64,000 nt of DNA from Faecalicatena contorta (GTDB lineage Bacteria; Bacillota; Clostridia; Lachnospirales; Lachnospiraceae): the NCBI RefSeq assembly GCF_003149105.1, contig NZ_QGDS01000001.1, positions 263,334 through 327,333 on the forward strand. Direction: 5' to 3'. Below are positions 43,783 through 52,498 of the stretch, piece by piece. Position numbers and translations under genes: made by a program. Numbering within the stretch: the stretch's first letter is position 1; each line of letters opens with the position of its first letter. The notes under the pieces are model-generated. The model searched no databases and had not been told where the DNA came from. It saw nothing but the letters and a program-made list of their open reading frames with translations.

Positions 43783-44793
43783 ATGAAAAAGAAAGTATTG
43801 GCAGTAGTGTTAGGAACAGCAATGACGGTGAGCCTTATGGCATGTGGAAGCAAAGATGCAAAGGTTGCTGAAACAAGTGAGGAAAAGATCTATACGGTCG
43901 GCATTTCCCAGTTTGCAGAGCATGGTTCTTTGGACAACTGCAGAGAAGGTTTTATTGAAGGACTGAAAGAAGCAGGCTTGGAAGAGGGGAAAAACCTGAA
44001 AGTAGAAGTGAAGAATGCAGCAGCAGATCAGGGAACAGCAAAGCAGATTAGTGATGTATTTGTATCTGACAAAGTGGATTTAATTTGTGGAATTGCAACA
44101 CCAAGTGCCCAGGCAGCATATAACTCTGCAATGAATACAGATATCCCGGTAATTTATACAGCGGTAACAGACCCTAAAGCGGCAAAGCTTGCAGATACTG
44201 AGGGGATGCCTGCAGGAGAAGTGACAGGAACAAGTGACCAGCTCCCTATTAGAGAGCAGTTGGAAATGATCCGTGAAGTGTTGCCTGATGCCAAGAAAAT
44301 TGGAATTCTTTATACTACAAGTGAGGTGAATTCTGTTTCTGCAATTGAAACATATGAGAAGCTTGCAGAAGACTATGGATTTACGATTGTAAAGAAAGGT
44401 GTTTCCCAGACGGCAGATATTTCACTGGCAACAGATGAGATTCTGGGCGGAGTGGATTGTCTGACAAATTTAACAGATAATACTGTTGTAAATTCACTGG
44501 CAACGATTCTTGACAAGACAAATGAGAAGAAGATTCCTGTATTCGGAAGTGAAATTGAACAGGTAAAACTGGGATGTGTTGCTGCTCAGGGAATAGATTA
44601 CATTGAACTTGGAAAGCAGACAGGAAAAATGGCAGCGGAAGTGTTAAAAGGAGAAAAGAAGGCGTCTGAAATGAAATACGAAACGATTTCCAAACCAGGG
44701 CTGTATATAAATACAGAGGCGGCAAAAAATCTGGGAATTACTTTAGATGAAGAATTCGTAAATAGTGCAGTAGAAAGTTTTGACAGTATTTAA
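43783..44793 (+). CDS. trpX: Tryptophan ABC importer binding lipoprotein TrpX
   Basis: 336 residues from ATG 43783 (AAAAGGAG upstream; the earlier ATG at 43759 is not used). Lipobox SLMAC gives a lipidated Cys near residue 23. The body is an ABC_sub_bind (PF04392-type) fold with VGISQFAEHGSLDNCREGF and IATPSAQAAYNSAMNTDIPV. The Trp T-box directly upstream supports tryptophan (or an indole precursor) as ligand. Confidence 0.9.
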   Translation: MKKKVLAVVLGTAMTVSLMACGSKDAKVAETSEEKIYTVGISQFAEHGSLDNCREGFIEGLKEAGLEEGKNLKVEVKNAAADQGTAKQISDVFVSDKVDLICGIATPSAQAAYNSAMNTDIPVIYTAVTDPKAAKLADTEGMPAGEVTGTSDQLPIREQLEMIREVLPDAKKIGILYTTSEVNSVSAIETYEKLAEDYGFTIVKKGVSQTADISLATDEILGGVDCLTNLTDNTVVNSLATILDKTNEKKIPVFGSEIEQVKLGCVAAQGIDYIELGKQTGKMAAEVLKGEKKASEMKYETISKPGLYINTEAAKNLGITLDEEFVNSAVESFDSI

Positions 44794-44802
44794 AAATAGA
44801 AA

Positions 44803-44871
44803 AAGTATGCTTCTTGAATATTAGTAGTTCAAGGAGTATACTTTATTGAATATTAGTAGTTCAATAAGCAT
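44803..44871. repeat. TTGAAYATTAGTAGTTCAA double-hairpin repeat, copy 3
   Basis: CTTGAA-TATTAGTA-GTTCAAG and ATTGAA-TATTAGTAG-TTCAAT hairpins joined by GAGTATACTTT. It lies between trpX and trpY, inside the operon, so it must be read through. Confidence 0.88.
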
Positions 44872-44891
44872 AGGAAACTGGAGGCAGATGT

Positions 44892-45773
44892 ATGGATATT
44901 TTTGTAACAATTTTAGAACAGGGGCTGATTTACGGGATACTGGCTCTCGGAGTATATATTACCTATAAAATACTGGATTTTCCGGACTTGACCGTGGATG
45001 GCAGCTTCCCTCTTGGAGCTGCAGTTACAGCGACTATGATTACAAATGGCGTGAATCCATATCTGACAATACCAGTTTCCTTTTTAGCGGGGGCAGCGGC
45101 AGGAATTTGTACAGGGCTTATTCATGTAAAATGTAAAGTAAGGGATTTACTTTCAGGAATTATTATGATGACGGCTTTGTGGACTATTAATTTACGTCTT
45201 GCCGGAACTGCAAACGTGCCAATATTCGGAGATGAAAATATTTTTGATAATGATTTGGTGAATAAAGTTTTTTCAGGGAGTCTTGCCTCTTATAAGGCAC
45301 TTATAATTGTACTTGTGATTGCGGCAATTAGTAAAATTGTACTTGATTTATATTTGAAGACGAAATCAGGACTTTTACTTCGTGCAGTAGGGGATAATGC
45401 AAATCTTGTGACATCTCTTGCAAAAGACCAGGGGAATATTAAAATTTTAGGTCTTGCAATAGCAAACGGCCTGGTAGCACTGGCAGGATGTGTTTTTTGC
45501 CAGGAACAGAGAGTGTTTGAGATTTCAAGCGGAACTGGAGCGATTGTAATTGGTCTTGCCAGTGTAATCATTGGAACAAGTCTGTTTAAGAACATCCGGT
45601 TTTTCAATGCAACTGCCGCAGTTCTCATAGGCTCTGTGATTTATAAAGCCTGTGTTGCGGCGGCGTTAAAGTTTTTTGAACCACAGGACATGAAATTGAT
45701 TACGGCGGTACTGTTTTTAATCATATTAGTTATCGGTATGGATAGAAAGAAGAAGGTGAAGAAGAATGCTTGA
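44892..45773 (+). CDS. trpY: Tryptophan ABC importer permease TrpY
   Basis: 293 residues with about eight hydrophobic segments, of the branched-chain/ribose-type permease group used with ABC_sub_bind proteins (GVYITYKILDFPDLTVDGSF near 21-40; VGDNANLVTSL near 165). Starts after the repeat with a GGAGG ribosome site. Overlaps trpZ by 8 bp. Confidence 0.9.
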   Translation: MDIFVTILEQGLIYGILALGVYITYKILDFPDLTVDGSFPLGAAVTATMITNGVNPYLTIPVSFLAGAAAGICTGLIHVKCKVRDLLSGIIMMTALWTINLRLAGTANVPIFGDENIFDNDLVNKVFSGSLASYKALIIVLVIAAISKIVLDLYLKTKSGLLLRAVGDNANLVTSLAKDQGNIKILGLAIANGLVALAGCVFCQEQRVFEISSGTGAIVIGLASVIIGTSLFKNIRFFNATAAVLIGSVIYKACVAAALKFFEPQDMKLITAVLFLIILVIGMDRKKKVKKNA

Positions 45774-46539
45774 ACTGAAAAACATCCGAAAATATTATAA
45801 TCCTGGGACAGTCAATGAAATGTGCTTGTTTGAAAACTTTAACCTGACTGCAGATAAAGGTGATTTTGTGTCTGTTGTGGGCAGTAATGGCTCTGGTAAA
45901 ACTTCCATGCTGAATATCCTCTGCGGAAGTATTCCGGTAGAAGATGGACAGATATTAATGAATGGGGAAGATATTTCCAGGTTGAAAGAATATAAAAGAA
46001 ACCGAAAAATCGGAAGGGTATATCAGAATCCTGCGATGGGAACCTGCCCGTCTATGACTATTTTGGAAAACATGTCCCTTGCAGATAACAAAGGAAAGTT
46101 TTATGGGCTGGGAAAGGGCGTTAATAAAGGGCGCAGGGCGTATTACCAGGAGCTGTTAAGCAGGTTAAATCTGGGGCTGGAAAGTAAAATGGATGTGAAA
46201 GTAGGCTCACTGTCCGGAGGACAGCGTCAGGCAATGGCACTTTTAATGTCCACGCTGACCCCAATAGACTTCTTAATCCTGGATGAACATACAGCGGCTT
46301 TGGACCCGAAAACAGCAGAACTGATTATGGAGCTGACAGACAGAATTGTGAAGGAAAAGAACCTGACTACTATAATGGTGACTCATAATCTGCGTTATGC
46401 GGTGGAATATGGAAACAGACTCTTGATGATGCATCAAGGCAAAATTATACTGGATACTGCCGGAACTGAGAAGCAAGGGATGAAAGTAGATGATATACTT
46501 GGAAGATTCAATGAGATAAGCATTGAATGTGGAAATTAA
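45766..46539 (+). CDS. trpZ: Tryptophan ABC importer ATPase TrpZ
   Basis: 257 residues: Walker A GSNGSGKTS (about 39), signature LSGGQRQ (about 148), Walker B FLILDEHTAALD (about 168, with His after Glu instead of Pro) and switch VTHNLRYAVEYG (about 205). Completes trpXYZ. The hairpin GCTTTATTT/AAATAAAGC at 46546-46584 lies just after its stop. Confidence 0.9.
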   Translation: MLELKNIRKYYNPGTVNEMCLFENFNLTADKGDFVSVVGSNGSGKTSMLNILCGSIPVEDGQILMNGEDISRLKEYKRNRKIGRVYQNPAMGTCPSMTILENMSLADNKGKFYGLGKGVNKGRRAYYQELLSRLNLGLESKMDVKVGSLSGGQRQAMALLMSTLTPIDFLILDEHTAALDPKTAELIMELTDRIVKEKNLTTIMVTHNLRYAVEYGNRLLMMHQGKIILDTAGTEKQGMKVDDILGRFNEISIECGN

Positions 46540-46545
46540 ATTTAT

Positions 46546-46664
46546 GCTTTATTTGGAGGATAGTTCTTCCGTTTAAAATAAAGCTGTGAGATGAACAGGA
46601 AAATATTATATATATGGCTGACACACTTTGGTTTTTTATCAATAGCTGTGGCAGCCTTTTTTTT
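46546..46664 (+). terminator. Hairpins following trpZ, weak terminator
   Basis: A GCTTTATTT...AAATAAAGC hairpin (46546-46584) and a short GCTG-TGG-CAGC stem followed by eight T (46645-46664). Together they probably end the trpXYZ transcript. Confidence 0.5.
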
Positions 46665-46694
46665 GCATTTAGAAATAAAAACATATAAAACCTA

Positions 46695-46723
46695 TTGACA
46701 AAGTATGCATATAATGATATATT
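46695..46723 (+). promoter_or_regulatory. Promoter of the cyst(e)ine/methionine import cluster
   Basis: TTGACA (46695-46700), 17 bp, TATATT (46718-46723). The start region carries the direct repeat ATTCCTA-CT-ATTCCTA (46721-46737), a possible operator. No SAM riboswitch or T-box was seen here. Confidence 0.75.
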
Positions 46724-46765
46724 CCTACTATTCCTATATGAAAGGTATGTTATAAAAGGGGTGAG

Positions 46766-47428
46766 ATGTTGGATACAGAATTTATTGTAGAATATATTCC
46801 GATGTATTTAGAAGCAGCCAAGTTAACGCTGAGGCTGGGAATAACCGGAATTTTGCTTTCGCTGGTTATCGGGGTGTGCTGTTCCATGATTCAGTATTAT
46901 AAGGTTCCGGTTATCAGAAGAATCGTGTCAATTTACATAGAATTGTCACGGAATACACCGCTTCTGGTTCAGTTGTTCTTTCTGTACTTTGGGCTGCCAA
47001 AGCTAGGGATTGCACTCAGTTCCGAAGCATGTGCCATCATTGGATTAAGCTTTCTTGGCGGAAGCTACATGTCTGAAGCATTCCGAAGTGGCTTAGAATC
47101 CGTTGAAAAGATTCAGATGGAATCAGGGCTCAGCATAGGGCTGACCCACAGCCAGGTTATGCGTTATGTCATATTTCCTCAGGCGCTGTCCGTATCGGTT
47201 CCGCCATTGTGTGCGAATGTTATATTCCTGATTAAGGAAACCTCCGTATTCAGTGTGGTTGCACTGGCCGATCTGATGTATGTGGCGAAGGATTTGATTG
47301 GGCTGTATTACAAGACCGACGAGGCACTTTTGATGTTGGTATTATCATACTTGATATTATTGCTTCCAATATCCATCGTGGCAACACTTTTGGAAAGGAG
47401 ACTAAGATATGCAGGATTTGGGAATTAG
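46766..47428 (+). CDS. Polar amino-acid ABC permease, subunit 1 (cyst(e)ine-type)
   Basis: 220 residues, about five membrane segments, His/Glu/Gln/Arg/opine permease family with YIELSRNTPLLVQLFFLYFG (about 52-71) and the EAA loop SGLSIGLTHSQVMRYVIFPQ (about 115-134). AAAAGGGGTGAG precedes the ATG. Pairs with the next gene, which it overlaps by 20 bp, as a heterodimeric channel. Confidence 0.9.
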   Translation: MLDTEFIVEYIPMYLEAAKLTLRLGITGILLSLVIGVCCSMIQYYKVPVIRRIVSIYIELSRNTPLLVQLFFLYFGLPKLGIALSSEACAIIGLSFLGGSYMSEAFRSGLESVEKIQMESGLSIGLTHSQVMRYVIFPQALSVSVPPLCANVIFLIKETSVFSVVALADLMYVAKDLIGLYYKTDEALLMLVLSYLILLLPISIVATLLERRLRYAGFGN

Positions 47429-48086
47429 AGTCTTGTTTATGGGAGATAATTTTCTCCGCCTTCTGGGAGGGCTGTGGATTACGATTAAGGTATCCCTGAT
47501 TGCAGTAGTACTTTCCATTCTACTGGGAACACTTTTGGGAATGATTATGACATTAAAGAATCCCATTACCCGGTGTATTACCAGAGTGTATCTGGATTTC
47601 ATCCGGATTATGCCGCAGCTGGTACTTTTATTCCTGGTTTACTTTGGCCTTACAAAGTCTTTTGGGATTAATCTGTCGGGGCAGGTATCGGCGGTCATTG
47701 TATTTACGATGTGGGGTACGGCAGAGATTGGAGATCTGGTGCGGGGGGCACTGATATCTATACCGAAGCATCAGTATGAGAGCGGTCAGGCATTGGGATT
47801 AACAGGGAAACAGATATACGGTTATATTATTATCCCGCAGACATTAAGAAGGCTGATACCTCTGGCTATTAACCTGACAACACGAATGATTAAGACTACA
47901 TCACTGATTGTGTTAATTGGAGTAGTGGAGGTGCTGAAAGTAGGGCAGCAAATTATAGAGGCAAACCGTTACACTGTGCCGGATTCGGCACTTTGGATAT
48001 ATGCAGCGATCTTTTTCCTGTATTTTTTGGCTTGCTGGCCCATATCACTCTTGGCATCCGGATTAGAGAAAAAGTGGAAGGATTGA
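47409..48086 (+). CDS. Polar amino-acid ABC permease, subunit 2 (cyst(e)ine-type)
   Basis: 225 residues of the same permease family (FIRIMPQLVLLFLVYFGLT about 73; EAA loop SGQALGLTGKQIYGYIIIPQ about 122). Ribosome site AAGGAGAC lies within the previous gene. With subunit 1 and the next two genes it makes a complete importer. Confidence 0.9.
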   Translation: MQDLGIRVLFMGDNFLRLLGGLWITIKVSLIAVVLSILLGTLLGMIMTLKNPITRCITRVYLDFIRIMPQLVLLFLVYFGLTKSFGINLSGQVSAVIVFTMWGTAEIGDLVRGALISIPKHQYESGQALGLTGKQIYGYIIIPQTLRRLIPLAINLTTRMIKTTSLIVLIGVVEVLKVGQQIIEANRYTVPDSALWIYAAIFFLYFLACWPISLLASGLEKKWKD

Positions 48087-48094
48087 GGTGAGTA

Positions 48095-48874
48095 TTGTTG
48101 AGTGAAAAATTATTAGAGGTTCACAGCCTGGTCAAGGATTACGGTAACGGTCCGGTACTAAAGGATGTATCCCTGGATGTCCACAAGGGTGAAGTAGTAG
48201 TTCTGATTGGCCCGTCAGGTTGTGGTAAGAGTACATTTTTGCGATGTATGAACGGGCTGGAGCAGATTCAGTCCGGAGAAATTTTGTTAGACGGTGAGTC
48301 TATTACGGGAAATAAAACCAAGTGGAATGAAGTCCGCCAGAAGGTTGGGATGGTATTTCAAAGCTATGAATTATTCCCCCATATGACTGTGATAGATAAT
48401 ATATTGCTTGGACCAACCAGGGTACAAAAAAGAGATAAAAAAGAAGCAAAAAAGGATGCTGAAAAGCTCCTTGAAAGAGTGGGACTTCTGGATAAGAAGG
48501 ATGCTTATCCAAGACAGTTATCGGGTGGACAGAAGCAGAGAGTGGCAATTGTGAGGGCTCTGATCATGCAGCCTGAGGTTATGCTTTTTGATGAGGTAAC
48601 GGCAGCCCTCGACCCGGAGATGGTACGAGAGGTATTGGATGTTATGCTGGAGCTTGCAAAAAGCGGATCAACCATGGTAATTGTCACACATGAGATGCAG
48701 TTTGCGCGTGCTGTTGCAGACAGAATTGTATTTCTGGACGAAGGAGATATCATAGAAATTGCTGAGCCAGAGCAGTTCTTTACACAGCCAAAAACGGACA
48801 GAACACGTCGGTTTTTGAATACATTTATATTTCACAAGGAAAATAAAACAGAAAAGGAAGGATTTGTATTATGA
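48095..48874 (+). CDS. Polar amino-acid ABC ATPase (cyst(e)ine-type)
   Basis: 259 residues: Walker A GPSGCGKST, Q-loop FQSYELFPHM, signature LSGGQKQR, Walker B VMLFDEVTAALDPE and THEMQFARAVAD. Two adjacent TTG codons (48095 and 48098) are the only plausible starts after GAGGTGAG, which itself overlaps the stop of the previous gene; 48095 is used, the choice changes one residue. Overlaps the binding-protein gene by 4 bp. Confidence 0.88.
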   Translation: MLSEKLLEVHSLVKDYGNGPVLKDVSLDVHKGEVVVLIGPSGCGKSTFLRCMNGLEQIQSGEILLDGESITGNKTKWNEVRQKVGMVFQSYELFPHMTVIDNILLGPTRVQKRDKKEAKKDAEKLLERVGLLDKKDAYPRQLSGGQKQRVAIVRALIMQPEVMLFDEVTAALDPEMVREVLDVMLELAKSGSTMVIVTHEMQFARAVADRIVFLDEGDIIEIAEPEQFFTQPKTDRTRRFLNTFIFHKENKTEKEGFVL

Positions 48875-49764
48875 AAAAAATAACAGTTTTATTATTGACA
48901 CTGGCACTTGGGGTTTCTGCTCTTACAGGATGTGGTTCTAAAGAGGATTCATCTTCTGAGACAAGTAAAGAGACAACGGAAACGGCGAAGAAATCAGAGG
49001 ATAAAGCCATATACCGTACTTTGGATGAAATTAAAGAGAGCGGTAAAATTGTAATTGGTGTATTTAGTGACAAGAATCCATTTGGTTATGTGGACGAGAA
49101 AGGTGAATATCAAGGATATGATGTATACTTTGCAGAGCGTCTTGCAGAAGATCTTGGGGTTGAAGTAGAGTATGTATCTACAGAGCCTGCAAGCCGCGTA
49201 GAATACTTGCAGACCGGTAAGGTCGATATAATTCTTGCGAACTTTACAGTAACAGAAGAACGTGCAGAGTCTGTTGATTTTGCTCTTCCGTATATGAAGG
49301 TTGCACTTGGGGTTGTATCACCTGATGATGCACTGATTACTTCTCCAGAAGATTTAAATGGCAAGAAACTGATCGTTGCAAAGGGAACAACAGCTGAGAC
49401 TTATTTTACAGAGAATTATCCTGATGTGGAGCTGGTGAAATTTGACCAGTATACAGAAACGTACAACGCATTGATTGACGGGCGTGGAGATGCTTTCTCA
49501 ACAGACAATACAGAGGTTCTTGCCTGGGCACTTCAGAATGATGGATTTACAGTAGGTATTACCTCTCTCGGGGATCTGGATACCATTGCGCCGGCAGTGT
49601 CTAAAGGAAATACAACACTGCTTGACTGGATTAACGAAGAAATTAAATCACTGGCAGATGAGCAGTTTTTCCATGCAAATTACAAAGAGACTCTTGAACC
49701 TGTATACGGCGATGAGGTTGATCCTGACAGCCTGGTAGTAGAAGGCGGAGTAGTGGAAGAATAA
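48871..49764 (+). CDS. Amino-acid-binding lipoprotein, cysteine/cystine-type
   Basis: 297 residues. Lipobox ALTGC (Cys about 21), acidic Ser/Thr/Glu linker (to about 45), then SBP_bac_3. The run SGKIVIGVFSDKNPFGYVD, VDIILANFTVTEERAE and MKVALGVVSP closely follows CjaA-type cysteine-binding proteins. This and the adjacent metNIQ genes suggest uptake of sulfur amino acids. Ligand assignment rests on resemblance and context only. Confidence 0.85.
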   Translation: MKKITVLLLTLALGVSALTGCGSKEDSSSETSKETTETAKKSEDKAIYRTLDEIKESGKIVIGVFSDKNPFGYVDEKGEYQGYDVYFAERLAEDLGVEVEYVSTEPASRVEYLQTGKVDIILANFTVTEERAESVDFALPYMKVALGVVSPDDALITSPEDLNGKKLIVAKGTTAETYFTENYPDVELVKFDQYTETYNALIDGRGDAFSTDNTEVLAWALQNDGFTVGITSLGDLDTIAPAVSKGNTTLLDWINEEIKSLADEQFFHANYKETLEPVYGDEVDPDSLVVEGGVVEE

Positions 49765-49822
49765 AATTAGATAAATCACTGATTTCAGTGACAACAGACA
49801 GACACTTAAAGGGGGGAATGGC

Positions 49823-50821
49823 ATGATAAAGTTTGAACATGTCAGCAAGGAATTTATCTCCAGCAAAACAAGGTTCCTCGCAGTAGACAATGTGAGTTTT
49901 GAGGTCCAAAAGGGAGATATATATGGAATTATTGGATTCTCCGGAGCAGGAAAATCTACATTGGTAAGGTGTATAAACCTGCTGGAGGTTCCAACAATCG
50001 GGAATGTATATTTCGACGGTGTGAATCTGACAAAGGCAGGCCCAAGGGAACTTAGAAAATACCGGCAAAAGATGGGGATGATATTCCAGCAGTTCAACCT
50101 TCTTGCACAGAGAAATGTACTTGAAAATATCTGTTACCCCCTTGAGGTGGCTGGTGTGAAAAAACGGGAAGCAAAAGAAAGAGCAGAAGAACTTCTGAAG
50201 CTGGTCGGCCTGGAGGATAAAGCGAATGCATATCCTGCACAGCTGTCCGGCGGACAGAAGCAGAGAGTTGCGATTGCAAGAGCCCTTGCAACGAATCCGG
50301 AAGTCCTTCTGTGTGATGAGGCAACAAGTGCTCTGGATCCGATTACTACCAAATCAATTTTGGAGCTGTTAAAAGAAATTAACCAAAAGCTTGGAGTCAC
50401 CATTGTAATAATTACCCATGAGATGGGAGTGGTGAAGCAGATATGTAACAGAGTTGCAGTTATGAGCGGTGGTGTGATAGAAGAAGAGGGCACTGTCAAA
50501 GAAGTGTTCCTGAATCCAAAATCGGAGACAGCCAGGAAACTGATTCTTCCGGCTAGAGAGAAACTCCTTGAGACGGGAGAACGCAGGGTTTTAAGAATTG
50601 TTTTCGACGGGCAGTCATCCTTTGAGCCAATCATTGCTCAATTGGTGATTGAAACGAATACACTGGTGAATATCCTGGGGGCTGATACAGAAAATATTGG
50701 CGGCAGAGCTTATGGGCAGATGCTGATTGAGCATCAGAGTGACAGAGCGGTGATGAAGAAGATGAAAGATTTTCTTAGGAGCAAGGGAATATACTTCGAG
50801 GAAGGGGGGAGCCAGGAATGA
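49823..50821 (+). CDS. metN: Methionine ABC importer ATPase MetN
   Basis: 332 residues. ATPase domain (about 1-240): Walker [55 protein letters not shown]. The C-terminal NIL (C2) domain (about 255-325) is the methionine-sensing regulatory domain that defines MetN and mediates trans-inhibition. Stop overlaps the metI start (ATGA). Confidence 0.95.
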   Translation: MIKFEHVSKEFISSKTRFLAVDNVSFEVQKGDIYGIIGFSGAGKSTLVRCINLLEVPTIGNVYFDGVNLTKAGPRELRKYRQKMGMIFQQFNLLAQRNVLENICYPLEVAGVKKREAKERAEELLKLVGLEDKANAYPAQLSGGQKQRVAIARALATNPEVLLCDEATSALDPITTKSILELLKEINQKLGVTIVIITHEMGVVKQICNRVAVMSGGVIEEEGTVKEVFLNPKSETARKLILPAREKLLETGERRVLRIVFDGQSSFEPIIAQLVIETNTLVNILGADTENIGGRAYGQMLIEHQSDRAVMKKMKDFLRSKGIYFEEGGSQE

Positions 50822-51480
50822 GGCAGGAGATTGTAGAATTGTTATTGCTCGGTATTGGAGAAACATTCTATATGACTCTCGTATCAACGGCAGCTGCATA
50901 TGTACTGGGTGTACCCCTGGGGGTGCTGGTATACATAACTGATAGTGGCAGGATATGCGAGAACAGAGTACTTAATCTTATCACAGGAGTTATTATTAAT
51001 CTGGTTCGTTCAGTTCCCTTTTTGATTCTGTTGGTTGCACTCTTACCATTTACAAGATGGATTGCAGGAACAACCATAGGATCTACGGCAACGATTGTTC
51101 CCCTTGTGGTAGCCGCGGCACCTTTTGTCGCCAGGCTTGTGGAATCCTCCTTAAAGGAGGTAGATGCAGGTGTAATTGAAGCAGCGAAAGCGATGGGGTC
51201 TTCACCGGCTCAGATTATATATAAGGTATTGCTTCCGGAGGCAAAGCCCTCTTTGTTTGTAGGAAGTACCATAGCCCTTGCAACAATTCTCGGATATTCA
51301 GCAATGGCCGGATTTGTCGGGGGAGGAGGCCTTGGAGCAGTTGCCATCAATTATGGATATTACAGGTACCAGACAAATGTCATGCTGGTGACGGTTATAC
51401 TTCTGGTGATTATAGTACAACTGTTTCAGGAAGTGGGAATCCGTTTTGTGAACAAGATAGATAAAAGAACGAAGCAGTAA
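50818..51480 (+). CDS. metI: Methionine ABC importer permease MetI
   Basis: 220 residues, five membrane segments, with VRSVPFLILLVALLPFTRW (about 62) and EAAKAMGSSPAQIIYKVLLPEA (about 121). Translationally coupled to metN by a 4-bp overlap. Transports D- or L-methionine and derivatives. Confidence 0.95.
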   Translation: MRQEIVELLLLGIGETFYMTLVSTAAAYVLGVPLGVLVYITDSGRICENRVLNLITGVIINLVRSVPFLILLVALLPFTRWIAGTTIGSTATIVPLVVAAAPFVARLVESSLKEVDAGVIEAAKAMGSSPAQIIYKVLLPEAKPSLFVGSTIALATILGYSAMAGFVGGGGLGAVAINYGYYRYQTNVMLVTVILLVIIVQLFQEVGIRFVNKIDKRTKQ

Positions 51481-51504
51481 AGAGAGAAAAAGAGGAGGAT
51501 TATT

Positions 51505-52356
51505 ATGAAGAAACGAGTTATTGCAGTATTATTGGGAATTAGTCTTGTGGCATCACTTGCTGTTGGATGCGGAAAGGCTGGAGACAGCAGCAGTTCAGGA
51601 GACAATTCAACAACAGAGAAAAAAGAGGATACAACAATCAAAGTAGGGGCAAGCGTAACTCCTCATGCTGAGATTTTAAAAGAGATTGAAGGCCAGCTGA
51701 AAGAGAACGGATACACTCTTGAGATTGTAGAATACAATGATTATGTATTGCCGAATACAGCATTGGAGGATGGAGATCTGGATGCGAATTATTTTCAGCA
51801 TCTTCCATACCTGGAAAACTTTAACGAGGAAAACAAAACTCACCTCGTATCTGCTGCAAGTGTACACTTTGAGCCATTTGGAATATATGCAGGAAAGACA
51901 GCTTCTCTGGATGATTTGAAGGAAGGTGCATCTGTGGCAGTTCCGAATGATACGACAAATGAGGCGAGAGCATTGCTGCTGTTAGAAGCAGAGGGGTTAA
52001 TCAAGCTGAAAGAGGATGCGGGAATTACAGCAACAAAACTTGATATCATAGAGAATCCTCTGAATCTGGAAATTAAGGAGTTAGAGGCTGCGCAGGCTGC
52101 AAAGGCGATTCAGGATGTTGATATCGCGTGCATCAATGGAAATTATGCGGCTCAAGCCGGACTTAATGTAAGTGATGCGCTGGCAGTTGAGGCATCAGAT
52201 TCTCTTGCTGCTAAGACCTATGCAAATATTATTGCTGTAAAAGAAGGAAATGAAGATTCTGCAAAGACAAAAGCTTTGGCAGATGCTATTTTATCTAGTG
52301 ACGTAAAAGACTTTATCAATGAGAATTATGGTGGAGCGGTTGTGCCGGTTTTTTAA
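51505..52356 (+). CDS. metQ: Methionine-binding lipoprotein MetQ
   Basis: 283 residues. Lipobox LAVGC (Cys about 23), Ser-rich linker, then a NlpA/MetQ domain with VGASVTPHAEIL, YNDYVLPNTALEDGDLDANYFQH and GIYAGKT motifs. Third gene of metNIQ; 24 bp after metI with GAGGAGG. A weak hairpin (AAAAAGAC/GTCTTTT, 52386-52420) may end the transcript. Confidence 0.95.
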   Translation: MKKRVIAVLLGISLVASLAVGCGKAGDSSSSGDNSTTEKKEDTTIKVGASVTPHAEILKEIEGQLKENGYTLEIVEYNDYVLPNTALEDGDLDANYFQHLPYLENFNEENKTHLVSAASVHFEPFGIYAGKTASLDDLKEGASVAVPNDTTNEARALLLLEAEGLIKLKEDAGITATKLDIIENPLNLEIKELEAAQAAKAIQDVDIACINGNYAAQAGLNVSDALAVEASDSLAAKTYANIIAVKEGNEDSAKTKALADAILSSDVKDFINENYGGAVVPVF

Positions 52357-52410
52357 GGATGTCATGTTGAGAACTATACTGTGAGAAAAAGACTGAGACA
52401 GGCAAAATGA

Positions 52411-52439
52411 TTGTCTTTTCCTGGGGCATATGGTAGAAT
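52411..52439 (+). promoter_or_regulatory. Promoter of the giant sensor gene
   Basis: TTGTCT (52411-52416), 17 bp, TAGAAT (52434-52439). Confidence 0.65.
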
Positions 52440-52498
52440 TATACAATGTAAATATAATGATACCTGACGACCTTTTTCAAAGATAGAGAGATGACCCC

